Made by a program: the position numbers and the translations under genes | Assembly: GCA_028282885.1 (NCBI GenBank) | Contig: JANQGX010000011.1 | Span: forward strand, 1-64,000 | DNA: 64,000 nucleotides | Direction of reading: 5' to 3' | DNA from: SAR324 cluster bacterium | Lineage (GTDB): Bacteria > SAR324 > XYD2-FULL-50-16 | In this document: positions 53,391-62,493 of the stretch, piece by piece | Numbering within the stretch: the stretch's first letter is position 1 | Layout of the letters: the number at the start of each line of letters is the position of its first letter | The notes under the pieces: model-generated | Database searches by the model: none | The model's input: the letters and a program-made list of their open reading frames with translations, nothing else | Told to the model about the DNA's origin: nothing

Positions 53391-54830
53391 TTATTCGGAT
53401 TTAATATCATCCACGCAGAGTTGGGGAGCCCCTTCCTGATAGCCAAGGGTTCCTTCAACTTCCACAATTCCCTTCTCTTCCTTCCAATCACTGCCCGGGA
53501 CCCTGAATCTGCTTCTGTCAATCGGTGCAATCTCTTTTTCTTCGGGTTTGGCAAACTGGGGAATCCATTCATAAGGGGCGCGATAAGCCCTGTAAACGAA
53601 GTTACTCTTACCATCTTTACCGAAATAAGGACTGATGTACTCCCAGACAATTTCGTAATCGGCGGTGACTTCGATAAGCCTGCCTCCCGATCCTTCTGTG
53701 ATCAGTGTATTCCCGTTTGGCAATCTTTGGGCAGAGCTGATCAGGGGAGAGTAAAATTGGTAATTGTTCATCCGGCCGACATATCCGGCCTCTTCATAAC
53801 TGTAATGCCATATTACCTTGAGAGAGACAGGGTCGAACTCGATGATCCTGGAATAGTCCCTGAGCGCATTGTTATGACCTTTGGGTGAGCCTGGATTTGG
53901 TGCGCCGTAACCGGCAAATCCGCCATTGTCGAAAACCAGGATATTGCCTTCGCCCGGAAGTCCTTTTGGTATCAGGTGGGCATGGTGCTGCCCGATGATC
54001 CATCCTATAGCTTTCAGTTCCGGGGAGCTATCGTAATCCGGGCCGATCTGCCAGACGATTTTACCTGATTCTTTGTCGATTATGGCAATGATATTACTCT
54101 GCCTGGCATCCCAGATGATATTATCCGGGTGAAACCGTTTGTCCCCCGCATCAAACCAGCGATTCGGCCCCAAGGTTGACATGGAGTTAATGTGCATCCA
54201 GTCGGCCATTTTCCCGTCTCCGACAACCAGGGTTGGACTGCGGTACAGGGTGTTCTTAGCTTCCTCACTGTAATTCAAATCGTCAAAATGTTCGGAACAG
54301 ACCCATTCCCAGACAATATCACCTTCCCAGGTCACTTCATAAATCACATCGTCCAGGAGCAGTTTGTCCGTCACCTGAGAGTTTTCGATATTCTTGTGTC
54401 CAAGGATCAGGGTATTGCCGGAGTGTACTTTTGGATCCATTCCGGGCACAAAATATCCCACCGGATTTCCTTCGCGTTGGAAATCGTGATGTTGACGGGC
54501 CATCCACCTTGCTTCGTACCCGGGATCTTCGATATATTCATATTGGTCGAATTGCCATTCGATTTTTCCGTCCCAGCCGACCTGGACCAGATCAACCTGA
54601 TCCATAAATCCGTATTTTGTATCCCTTCTGCCTCGACTTCCGATGACGGATCCTCCCGGCAGCAATTTGGGTGGGAATCCATGCAGATCTTTCCAGAATC
54701 GAACGACATGACCGTTCATATCGACCAGGATGACACCGGTTTGTCTGGCCGGCAAAAGGGTATATCCTGACCAGCATTTATCAGGATTATAGATAGTCGT
54801 ACCAGTAGGATAAATTGAAGGAACACTCAT
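53391..54830 (-). CDS. Arylsulfotransferase-like beta-propeller protein, copy 2
   Basis: The 479-residue paralog of the protein at 46244 has the same start (Y-P-T-G-T-T-I-Y-N-P-D), the same His motifs (D-W-M-H-I-N-S, G-Q-H-H-A-H) and the V-F-D-N-G-G-F-A-G-Y-G block, again without a signal peptide. The two differ mainly in the N-terminal 100 and C-terminal 50 residues. It lies downstream of a tricarboxylate-type (TctC, TctA-TctB) transporter and upstream of the lone GcvH gene, on one strand with gaps of 115 and 87 bases, which suggests an operon. Activity and substrate are unknown. Confidence 0.85.
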   Translation of the reverse strand: MSVPSIYPTGTTIYNPDKCWSGYTLLPARQTGVILVDMNGHVVRFWKDLHGFPPKLLPGGSVIGSRGRRDTKYGFMDQVDLVQVGWDGKIEWQFDQYEYIEDPGYEARWMARQHHDFQREGNPVGYFVPGMDPKVHSGNTLILGHKNIENSQVTDKLLLDDVIYEVTWEGDIVWEWVCSEHFDDLNYSEEAKNTLYRSPTLVVGDGKMADWMHINSMSTLGPNRWFDAGDKRFHPDNIIWDARQSNIIAIIDKESGKIVWQIGPDYDSSPELKAIGWIIGQHHAHLIPKGLPGEGNILVFDNGGFAGYGAPNPGSPKGHNNALRDYSRIIEFDPVSLKVIWHYSYEEAGYVGRMNNYQFYSPLISSAQRLPNGNTLITEGSGGRLIEVTADYEIVWEYISPYFGKDGKSNFVYRAYRAPYEWIPQFAKPEEKEIAPIDRSRFRVPGSDWKEEKGIVEVEGTLGYQEGAPQLCVDDIKSE

Positions 54831-54945
54831 TTTACATCCTTATTTTCAGGGTGAATGGTTAGGTTTTTTCCCAATATGACCCCGGAGCCGACTTTTGTCT
54901 GTAAGAGCCAAGCAAACCGGCTTTTCCGAGGAGATCTAAGTTGAT

Positions 54946-56913
54946 TTATAGGTAGAAGTTAATATGCAGGACCGTCTTAAGCAGGTATTCGATAAAAAGG
55001 AAGAAAAAGACAGCCAGCGGGATGGAAATCTTCAAAGAGACTTTTTCATAAGTCATGACCAATAGCAAAAAAACCGGCATCGCATAGCTGACACCGATAA
55101 TGGCTATCAACCCTACCAATAAAGCGATGTAGCCGATGAATAACAGTTTTCTTCTGCCTGCATCGGCAATCCCGTCTTCGGAACGATCCGGGACTGCGCT
55201 GATACCGAACAGGGCGCCCTGAATGGTATGCAAAGTAACGAGTACCAGAATTGCGGCGGACACGAAGACAGGAAAGGTGCCTCTGTCGGGCTCCCAATCC
55301 CAGGCAACATACAGGGCCATGGCACTGATGATGCCGATAACAATCCCAATCCACCAGACAGGGCTACTGATCGCCTTGTTGCTGTAACTGAAGTCTCCTT
55401 TGGATTCCTTTTTTAGCAACTCGGATTTTCTTTTTGATTTATATAACTTGACCAATCCGCTTGCCAGGATCAGAACAATCAAAACCTCAAAAATAATGGA
55501 GATCGGTCGGGTCCATAAAAAAGAAAGGTGATATCGATCCATGGCAATGAAGAGGTAAATCTCTATGATCTTTCCCAATGCCATACCGATTATCAGTGAA
55601 ATCCTTGACCAGTCATACCGCTTAAAGAAATATCCAAGGACACCGGCTCCCAGGAAAACCCAGATATCCCCGTAATCACCTGTTGTCAGCAAGGCACCTG
55701 TTGTCATGAAACAGATTACCACCGGAACAAGTATCTTGGGGTTCAGGTAACAAATTTTGACCATCTGTTTCTGCAGGAGCAGGCAGACCAGGGCTGCAAC
55801 AATATTGCCGATGACAAGGGTCCACATAAACATGTAGGTGACATCGAGTTTATCGGTAATCATTTCGGAGCCCGGACGTATGCCCAGAACGATAAAGGCC
55901 ACCATCATAATAGCCATGGCCGGATTTCCGGGAATGCCAAGAGCGATGGTAGTCAGCAGACCGCCGGGCTTCATGGCGGCGGTGGAGCTTTCCGGGGCAA
56001 CAATGCCCTGGACATTTCCGGTTCCCAGGGTGTTGTCCTTATCCCGCATTTTAGCCTGACCATAGGCGAACCACTCCGCCGCCCCGGCACCCATCCCCGG
56101 AATAACCCCACAGGTTGTGCCGATAATGGAACAGCGAACAATCAATCCGAAGTTTTTTATCGTGTCCATGAAACCCTTGCGGATCGCCTTGGTTTCTACA
56201 GCCACTTCTTCACTGTTGTCCCTGACGATTGTTGATCTGCGTATCAACAGCTCCAATACCTCGGGGATGGCGAAAAGCCCCAGAACAACCGGAACCAGCT
56301 TGAGACCATCAAACAGGTACTCAAAGCCAAAATCATAGCGGGAGAAATCGGATCGTTCAGGAATACCGACCGTAGTTATCATCAATCCGATGAAGGCAGC
56401 GGATAATCCTCGGATTCTGGACGCAGAAGAGAGAATCCCTGCCATCAGCAGACCCAGCAGGGAAACCAGGAAATACTCCGGCGCCGCGAAAAGTTTGACA
56501 ACGCTTCTCAACACCGGCAGAGACAGGGTGAAAATTAATACCGAGATGGAAGCGCCCCAGATACTGGCGAAGTAGGATGCACTCAATGCTCTTCCGGCTT
56601 CACCCCTTTTGGTCATGGCATTGCCGTCCAAAACTGTAGCCTGGGCTGCCGCCGTACCCGGAACCCCGATGAGGATAGCCGGTATGGTGTCAGTTTGAGT
56701 CACCACGGCAAACATTCCCAGGAGAAATGCCATGGCTGTGGTGGCATCCATTGTGTATGAGAACGGCAATAGCAGTCCCAATCCGATTAATCCGCCTAAA
56801 CCGGGTATAAGCCCCAGGATCATGCCAATACAGATACCCAGCATCATAAACAAAATCAGTTCAAGATTCAGGAAGAGCCCCAAACCGTTGACAGCAGCAG
56901 CTAAAATTTCCAT
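54946..56913 (-). CDS. Fused TctA-TctB permease of a tripartite tricarboxylate transporter
   Basis: The 655-residue membrane protein joins the large and small permease subunits. Residues 1 to about 495 are TctA (G-L-I-P-G-L-G-G-L-I-G near 34, then P-A-I-L-I-G-V-P-G-T-A-A-A-Q). After a charged linker (K-S-K-R-K-S-E-L-L-K-K-E), residues about 515-655 form a four-helix TctB-like domain. It would import a carboxylate delivered by the TctC-type protein encoded 50 bases upstream. Separate tctA and tctB genes are more usual, and fusion ensures one-to-one assembly. Confidence 0.9.
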   Translation of the reverse strand: MEILAAAVNGLGLFLNLELILFMMLGICIGMILGLIPGLGGLIGLGLLLPFSYTMDATTAMAFLLGMFAVVTQTDTIPAILIGVPGTAAAQATVLDGNAMTKRGEAGRALSASYFASIWGASISVLIFTLSLPVLRSVVKLFAAPEYFLVSLLGLLMAGILSSASRIRGLSAAFIGLMITTVGIPERSDFSRYDFGFEYLFDGLKLVPVVLGLFAIPEVLELLIRRSTIVRDNSEEVAVETKAIRKGFMDTIKNFGLIVRCSIIGTTCGVIPGMGAGAAEWFAYGQAKMRDKDNTLGTGNVQGIVAPESSTAAMKPGGLLTTIALGIPGNPAMAIMMVAFIVLGIRPGSEMITDKLDVTYMFMWTLVIGNIVAALVCLLLQKQMVKICYLNPKILVPVVICFMTTGALLTTGDYGDIWVFLGAGVLGYFFKRYDWSRISLIIGMALGKIIEIYLFIAMDRYHLSFLWTRPISIIFEVLIVLILASGLVKLYKSKRKSELLKKESKGDFSYSNKAISSPVWWIGIVIGIISAMALYVAWDWEPDRGTFPVFVSAAILVLVTLHTIQGALFGISAVPDRSEDGIADAGRRKLLFIGYIALLVGLIAIIGVSYAMPVFLLLVMTYEKVSLKISIPLAVFFFLFIEYLLKTVLHINFYL

Positions 56914-56963
56914 CCGACTACGCCCTTTTAAGAATCATACATCCGAGAGTTTGAAAAATCGTG

Positions 56964-58034
56964 CTATAATGTTTTCTTTTTCAGTCGTTTGACAACGCTC
57001 TGTATGGCCTTGTCATTTTTGGCCTGATCCAGCGATTTAACCGTCTCATCCACCTGTTCCCCGGATATGACTACAGGAGTCGGTGAGTTGGTTTTTTCCA
57101 GATATTTTTTGAATCCATCACTCTTGAACAGAGCCAGAAAAGATTTTCGCCACACCTGCAGGTACTCATCAGGGGTGTCCGGTGACATGGCCCAATGCAT
57201 GACCATGGGAAAGGATTTCTGAATGAATCGAAATGTTGTGTACTCATTTGAATCAACCGTACCGGGAGTGAATTTTTTCCACGATTCGTCAATGCTCATG
57301 ACACTCTTACCCGGTATATCTACTTTCAGGTCAGGTCCTCCTGCCGGATTCAACAAACCGTTCTGAACCAAAGGAATGGCTCCGTTCTCTTCATAGGTTT
57401 TTCTCATCGGCATAAACAATTGTGCATTAAGCGGGGTGACATCCACTTCCCCTGCCTGCAAGGCGGCTACACAGGCAGGTTGACCGGCATATCCTGTAAC
57501 GATGCGATGGTTGACATTGTTGGCGATAAGCCAGGTACGCAAAGGCGAAACACCCGGTGCATTCGGTTTGGAAGCCGCAATGATGATCTCCTTCTTGTAG
57601 TTTATGACATCCTGCAGATCATTCAATCCCAGGTTTTTACGCACCATAATAATGGTGGGAAAGGCAAATGAACCGACGTTCTTCAGCTTGTTCAGCGCGA
57701 TCGGCATGGGTCTTCCAAGAGAAGCCGTTATATGCAGAATAGCAAGAACCCCGGCCCTGTGCCCGTCACCCCTTTCTTTCAACAGGTTTCTGGCCAGTTT
57801 TGTACCTCCGCCACCTTCAATCGGTTCAACAATAACCTTGGGGTTTCCCGGCAGGCTTTCACTCAGAAAGGGAGCTAAAATTCTGGTCGTGGCTTCCGTC
57901 GACGAGCCTGTCCCAAAATTCGGACTCAGCCGTACAACATTGTCTTTGAATTTAACATCCGCAAACGAGGTGGAATGAAATAATCCCACAAAGAACACTG
58001 TCAGAATGACATGTATCATCTTGTTTTTAAGCAT
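56964..58034 (-). CDS. TctC-family solute-binding protein
   Basis: The 356-residue exported receptor has a signal peptide (M-I-H-V-I-L-T-V-F-F-V-G-L-F ending T-S-F-A-D) and the TctC/Bug-type start L-S-P-N-F-G-T-G-S-S-T. The I-V-E-P-I-E-G-G-G-G-T segment and a repeated ligand-loop pattern follow. Bug-type proteins bind small carboxylates, aromatic acids or related anions. It heads the operon TctC, TctA-TctB, arylsulfotransferase-like, GcvH, with an IclR gene directly upstream in the same direction. Confidence 0.9.
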   Translation of the reverse strand: MLKNKMIHVILTVFFVGLFHSTSFADVKFKDNVVRLSPNFGTGSSTEATTRILAPFLSESLPGNPKVIVEPIEGGGGTKLARNLLKERGDGHRAGVLAILHITASLGRPMPIALNKLKNVGSFAFPTIIMVRKNLGLNDLQDVINYKKEIIIAASKPNAPGVSPLRTWLIANNVNHRIVTGYAGQPACVAALQAGEVDVTPLNAQLFMPMRKTYEENGAIPLVQNGLLNPAGGPDLKVDIPGKSVMSIDESWKKFTPGTVDSNEYTTFRFIQKSFPMVMHWAMSPDTPDEYLQVWRKSFLALFKSDGFKKYLEKTNSPTPVVISGEQVDETVKSLDQAKNDKAIQSVVKRLKKKTL

Positions 58035-58197
58035 CGCTTTTCTCCTTGCAAAGATTTAAATAAACTGCACCTTGACTGTTTCAGGAGCAGCGTGAAAGAA
58101 ACCCACTCGTAAAAAAACCGTAGTAATTGGTCACTTGGGAAAAAGAATCGATGTGTCCATCACTTGCTAAAAGTTGAATTGCCCTCCTTATTCGTTT

Positions 58198-58953
58198 TCA
58201 TACGTCACTCAATCGGCGGGATATGATCTCGGCGCTGACTTTCAAGTTTTCAATCAGGAACTTCTTTTTTCTTTTGATACTTGCTTCCACTCCGGCCACC
58301 CCCAGTGCAACCGGACCGCTGTAATTCCTTATCGGAACAGCGATTGCTCCTGTTCCCGGTTGAGCATGTTTTCCAAATGAAGTGCTGTATCCCAGCTTTT
58401 TAGCCTTGTTGACATCGCTTATCAACGCTTTTTTGTTTTCCGGGGTGAATTCCAAAAAGGGTTGGTAACCCATGCGGTCGAGCAATGTATTGAGATCCTT
58501 GTCACTATACTGTGATAGCATGATCTTGCTTGCGGGCCCGACAAACAGAGGACCTCCCAAACCGGTTTTTGCAAAGAAATTCAACCCGCTCTTGTGCTGC
58601 ACGGCACAAACGACGAACCGCCTTGCCCCTTGGGGAATCTGGAGCGCAACGGTCTCCTCAACACGTGCGCAAAGATCCTTCATCTCATCAATGGCGCACT
58701 GCTCCAGCATCTGGTGAACAGACATCAAATCGACTGTCATATTCTGTAAAAAAGGACCTATATAGTATTTGCGCGTTACCGGGTCCTTGGTGACAAAACC
58801 CTTGGTAACAAAGCTGTTCAATATCTTGAAAACAGTGGTCTTATTATGGCCAAGCTTTCTGGAAATTTCAGAAATACCATGGGTTCCGTCCACGATGCAG
58901 GCAATAATTTCGCAGGCTTTAATGACAGAATTTATTTCGTTACTCGCTGCCAT
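58198..58953 (-). CDS. IclR-family transcriptional regulator
   Basis: The 251-residue protein has an IclR winged helix (about 7-75, with H-G-I-S-E-I-S-R-K-L-G-H-N-K-T-T-V-F-K and R-K-Y-Y-I-G) and an effector domain (L-Q-I-P-Q-G-A-R-R, G-P-A-S-K-I-M-L, then F-G-K-H-A-Q-P-G-T-G-A-I-A-V-P). It lies upstream of the TctC/arylsulfotransferase-like operon in the same direction, with 163 bases between, so it likely controls that operon. Three repeated half-sites precede its own start. Confidence 0.92.
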   Translation of the reverse strand: MAASNEINSVIKACEIIACIVDGTHGISEISRKLGHNKTTVFKILNSFVTKGFVTKDPVTRKYYIGPFLQNMTVDLMSVHQMLEQCAIDEMKDLCARVEETVALQIPQGARRFVVCAVQHKSGLNFFAKTGLGGPLFVGPASKIMLSQYSDKDLNTLLDRMGYQPFLEFTPENKKALISDVNKAKKLGYSTSFGKHAQPGTGAIAVPIRNYSGPVALGVAGVEASIKRKKKFLIENLKVSAEIISRRLSDV

Positions 58954-58971
58954 TTTTTTTAAACTGTTATT

Positions 58972-59019
58972 TATTAAGAAACATTAATTATCTATTAAGA
59001 AACGCTGAGTTTCTCGATA
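58972..59019. promoter_or_regulatory. Repeated IclR-type half-sites
   Basis: TATTAAGAAAC occurs at 58972-58982 and again 21 bases on at 58993-59003, followed after 5 bases by the inverted version GTTTCTCGATA (59009-59019). The second and third form an 11-5-11 palindrome with two mismatched pairs. It is a candidate operator for the adjacent IclR gene. Confidence 0.6.
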
Positions 59020-59164
59020 AGTTATCCATGAAGACTGGTTCTGTCAAGCGGATTTTCCCATGACAAGAGAGATAACATGTGGAGGGGGGAGTTGTGGGGC
59101 AAGACGATTTGAAATAACCGGTAATAATCCCATTAGAGCAGTTCGGACAACCGGAGGGCAAGAT

Positions 59165-60085
59165 CTATGGATTCGATTGCCCGATTCTGTCCTTCAGGCG
59201 GATCAAACCGTCGACTGAATCCGAATCGGATATGATTATGATGATGTACCGGTTTTCAGTTGACAGGTGAATGAAATTATTCCGGTTATCGGTGTAAGCA
59301 AAGCTGTCTCCGATATTACGTCTTTTAGCGATGTTTTGTTTTGTGGAGATTCTGTCATTCAAAAGATTCAGGGCATTTTCAGCCATATTTGAAGAGGAGA
59401 ACCCAAGAAGCATCATCATTTCATTCGAATAGTGACCAATGACTCCTTCGTTGAAATCAAGGAGACCTTTTAAATCGGAGTCCAGATGGTAAAAATCACG
59501 TGATCCGATATTGCCTGTGAAATAGACCGGATTTTTAATCAGGCCATTCACATCGATGATGGACATCAGGCCGGGAATCTGACCTTCGGAAGGAATATTC
59601 AAACTCACGCTATTCGCCAGTTCGTGGATGCTTTGCCAGGTACGCCTGTTCTGCTCCAATGAATAAATCACACCCAGGAAGCGATCTTTCCAAAAATAGA
59701 GCCTGCCATCATCCATGACCGATTTTTGATCTATCTTCCCATTTACTTCCATATTAGACGTCAATACCGTGAAGACGCCGTATGCCGCTTTATCACTTTC
59801 CATGCGGTACAATTCCAACTGGATGTCATCTTTGTACCGGTTTTGGTAACCTGCCACCAGCAGTTTGCCGAATCCATATTCCAGGTATAATTCCGCACCC
59901 CCGTTCATGAAAGCGAACAGCTCTTCGCCTTGGTAAATGGTGTGGTCAGGATGAACCTGCCAATGAGGTAAATCACGGGAATCGGGAAGGATCGACAGGA
60001 CATTTGCCTTTGATACTGCGGTGAATGAAAAGAATCCGTGAACTGATAACAGGGTGAACAGGATAATGGCTCGAAGTTTTTTCAT
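59165..60085 (-). CDS. Exported DUF6599-type protein
   Basis: The 306-residue protein begins with a signal peptide (K-K-L-R-A-I-I-L-F-T-L-L-S, A-V-S-K-A). The mature protein has the pattern I-Y-Q-G-E-E-L-F-A-F-M-N-G-G-A-E-L-Y-L-E-Y-G-F, which I associate with DUF6599-family proteins, followed by beta-rich sequence with no catalytic motif. The function is unknown. It is divergent from a DUF362 gene, a neighbourhood I recall for this family, and the two may share a periplasmic role. ATG 60136 upstream is an alternative start. Confidence 0.75.
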   Translation of the reverse strand: MKKLRAIILFTLLSVHGFFSFTAVSKANVLSILPDSRDLPHWQVHPDHTIYQGEELFAFMNGGAELYLEYGFGKLLVAGYQNRYKDDIQLELYRMESDKAAYGVFTVLTSNMEVNGKIDQKSVMDDGRLYFWKDRFLGVIYSLEQNRRTWQSIHELANSVSLNIPSEGQIPGLMSIIDVNGLIKNPVYFTGNIGSRDFYHLDSDLKGLLDFNEGVIGHYSNEMMMLLGFSSSNMAENALNLLNDRISTKQNIAKRRNIGDSFAYTDNRNNFIHLSTENRYIIIIISDSDSVDGLIRLKDRIGQSNP

Positions 60086-60330
60086 TTGTAATGATTGATT
60101 GGTTTGTAAAAAGAGTCGGTTCAAAGTCATGTTCATTTTTCACATATCATTTTTTCCGGGTAATCTCTATTCCCACGACTGCCGTTTACGAAAAAATCAT
60201 GTCATCCGCGAAAATGTTAAAGAAAATGCATTCCGTACAGGTATGATGGAGACGTAATTTGTCCACATGGTCGTTATTACTTTTTGAAAAAACCTGGCAG
60301 CAAATCAAATCATCAACTGAAAGAGAGAAT

Positions 60331-61398
60331 ATGAGAAATCGATCGTTGACCAATCGCAGGGGGTTCATTAAGAGACTATCAACTTGGTTTATCGGAGTAA
60401 GCAGTTTCGCAGTTTGGGGAAACAGGCTGACAACAGCCGAAGCCAAGGAAAGCAGGTCAAAAGTTGTCGTTGTACATAACCCCGGAGCCTCCACTATCAC
60501 GGAAGTGGAATATGCAAAAACCTATAAGGTTAACGCTTCCACTGTACGGGAAATGCTTGAAAACGGGGTCAGGACCTATACACAAAAATCTGATATCGGA
60601 GAAGCCTGGAAGAGCCTGTTTCCGGGTATCAGCCCCGGGAAAACCATCAGTATCAAAATCAATTGTATTGCCAGACAAAACAATCCCAGGGGCTTGACCA
60701 GTCATCCGGAGACCGTGTTTGGCGTGATCGATGGACTTCGCCAAATGAGTTTTGGTGGTGCCCCCTTCCCTGAAAACAATATTGTCATCTGGGATCGTTC
60801 CGACTTTGAGTTGAAGAAATCGGGATACACGATTAATCGCAGCACGAATGGTGTCAGATGTTTCGGAACCATGTACGAAATATCGAGGGACGGACGAAAA
60901 ACGAAAGGATACAATACCGACGCTATGTACAGTGTAAACGGAGTTGATCAATATCTCAGCGATATTGTCTTTCAAAGCGATTATATCATTAATATGAGTC
61001 TTTTAAAGAGCCATGTCTTCTCAGGCGCGACACTGAGCCTGAAAAACCACTACGGCAGTTGTTCAGCACCCCGTAAGATGCATAGCGGTCAATGTGACCC
61101 CTATATTGCTGAGCTTAACAATCTGGAACCGATAAGAGCAAAACAGAAATTGTGTATCTGTGACGGGATCTTTTCAATTATTAGAGACGGACCCATGGGC
61201 GGTCCCCAAGTCGCACCCAACTCGCTGGTTTTCAGTCAGGATCCTGTTGCGCTTGATACGGTTGCCACTGACCTGTTGATAGAACACGGGGCCAGCAAAT
61301 GGATAAAAGATCATGCATCTCATATAAAAACTGCCGGATCCGCGCCTTATCATCTTGGGGTTAGTGATCCGAAAAGAATTGATATCATAAAGATTTAA
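60331..61398 (+). CDS. Tat-exported DUF362 protein
   Basis: The 355-residue protein starts with a twin-arginine signal (N-R-R-G-F-I-K-R-L-S, a hydrophobic stretch and A-E-A), so it is exported folded, probably with a cofactor. The DUF362 core shows I-S-I-K-I-N-C near residue 110 and S-L-L-K-S-H near 220. The Cys-containing stretches include H-Y-G-S-C-S-A-P and L-C-I-C-D-G. DUF362 proteins are often redox or iron-sulfur-like proteins of unclear function. ATG 60331 with an AGAGAG site is chosen. The gene is followed after 15 bases by a secreted hydrolase gene, so the pair is an operon. Confidence 0.88.
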   Translation: MRNRSLTNRRGFIKRLSTWFIGVSSFAVWGNRLTTAEAKESRSKVVVVHNPGASTITEVEYAKTYKVNASTVREMLENGVRTYTQKSDIGEAWKSLFPGISPGKTISIKINCIARQNNPRGLTSHPETVFGVIDGLRQMSFGGAPFPENNIVIWDRSDFELKKSGYTINRSTNGVRCFGTMYEISRDGRKTKGYNTDAMYSVNGVDQYLSDIVFQSDYIINMSLLKSHVFSGATLSLKNHYGSCSAPRKMHSGQCDPYIAELNNLEPIRAKQKLCICDGIFSIIRDGPMGGPQVAPNSLVFSQDPVALDTVATDLLIEHGASKWIKDHASHIKTAGSAPYHLGVSDPKRIDIIKI

Positions 61399-61413
61399 AA
61401 CCAAAAAGGAGGA

Positions 61414-62487
61414 ATGATGAAACGAGTAGCGTTATCAATGATTGTTTTGTTCATGGTGTTGATGACGACAACTGTCGCATTGGCTTGCACGACATTTTGT
61501 CTTCAAATCGATGATCGAGTGGTTTTTGGAAGAAATTATGATTGGAGCTTTGATGACGGTTTTGTCTCAATCAACAAACGGAACATGAACAAAAAGCTCT
61601 ACTCCCGCGATGGAAAGCTGCGATTCAGTTGGACCTCTAAATACGGCAGTGTCTCGTTTAACCAGTATGGTAAGGAATCTCCCATGGACGGCATGAACGA
61701 ACAGGGATTGGTTGTTGCCCAGATGTGGTTAAGCGGCTCAAAGTACCAGGCTGAAGATGAGCGACCCGTGCTCGGACCTCTGCTCTGGATTCAATATCAA
61801 CTGGACAACTCCGGTTCGGTTGCGGAAGTGCTGGAAAGTGATCAAGAGGTGAGGATTGGCGGTAACAACGTCTCTCCGCTACATTTTCTGGTCTGTGATA
61901 AAACAGGAAATGCTGCCACCATCGAGTTTTTAAACGGCAAAAGGGTTGTGCACCAGGGAAAAGCCTTAACAATATCCGCTTTGGCGAATAACGCCTATGC
62001 CGAGTCCGTGCAATACTTTCAAAACGACTGGAAAGGCGAGGTTCCGGTGACAGAAGGGATAACGGCTAATTCCCTGGATCGTTTTTCCAAGGCTGCCCAA
62101 ATGATTTCAGATTTAAAACAGCAATCAACCCCGGATCCCATAGCATATGGAAGAGACATCTTAAACGCTGTGGCTTCCGTCAAACACACCCAATGGAGTA
62201 TCCTTTACGATGTGACCAATCTGGAAGTGGGATTTAAGACGAAGTCACAACCCGCGATCCGGCAGGTGAAGTTGACTGACCATATTCTAGATTGCAAACA
62301 GGGTGCACGGATCAGCGATCTTAACACCGGTAGTGAGAAAACCGTTATCTTTGATCCTTATTCCACGGACTTAAACCATAAATATGTCCGTCTCAGCTTT
62401 AAGAAAACAAAGTTTCTAAAGAATGTACCGGATCAGGCGCTCAAAAGCATCGCGAGTTTTCCGGAGAGATTTGAATGCGCCGAGTAA
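61414..62487 (+). CDS. Secreted Cys N-terminal-nucleophile hydrolase (choloylglycine-hydrolase family)
   Basis: The 357-residue precursor has a signal peptide that ends A-L-A, so the mature protein would begin with Cys25 (C-T-T-F). N-terminal Cys is the nucleophile of the Ntn hydrolases that split bile-salt amides, penicillin V or acyl-homoserine lactones. Other family features are V-V-F-G-R-N-Y-D-W near residue 40, G-M-N-E-Q-G-L-V-V near 92 and F-L-N-G-K-R near 170. Processing by signal peptidase would itself expose the active Cys. ATG 61417 is an alternative start. It is coupled to the DUF362 gene. Confidence 0.9.
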   Translation: MMKRVALSMIVLFMVLMTTTVALACTTFCLQIDDRVVFGRNYDWSFDDGFVSINKRNMNKKLYSRDGKLRFSWTSKYGSVSFNQYGKESPMDGMNEQGLVVAQMWLSGSKYQAEDERPVLGPLLWIQYQLDNSGSVAEVLESDQEVRIGGNNVSPLHFLVCDKTGNAATIEFLNGKRVVHQGKALTISALANNAYAESVQYFQNDWKGEVPVTEGITANSLDRFSKAAQMISDLKQQSTPDPIAYGRDILNAVASVKHTQWSILYDVTNLEVGFKTKSQPAIRQVKLTDHILDCKQGARISDLNTGSEKTVIFDPYSTDLNHKYVRLSFKKTKFLKNVPDQALKSIASFPERFECAE

Positions 62488-62493
62488 AGAAAG

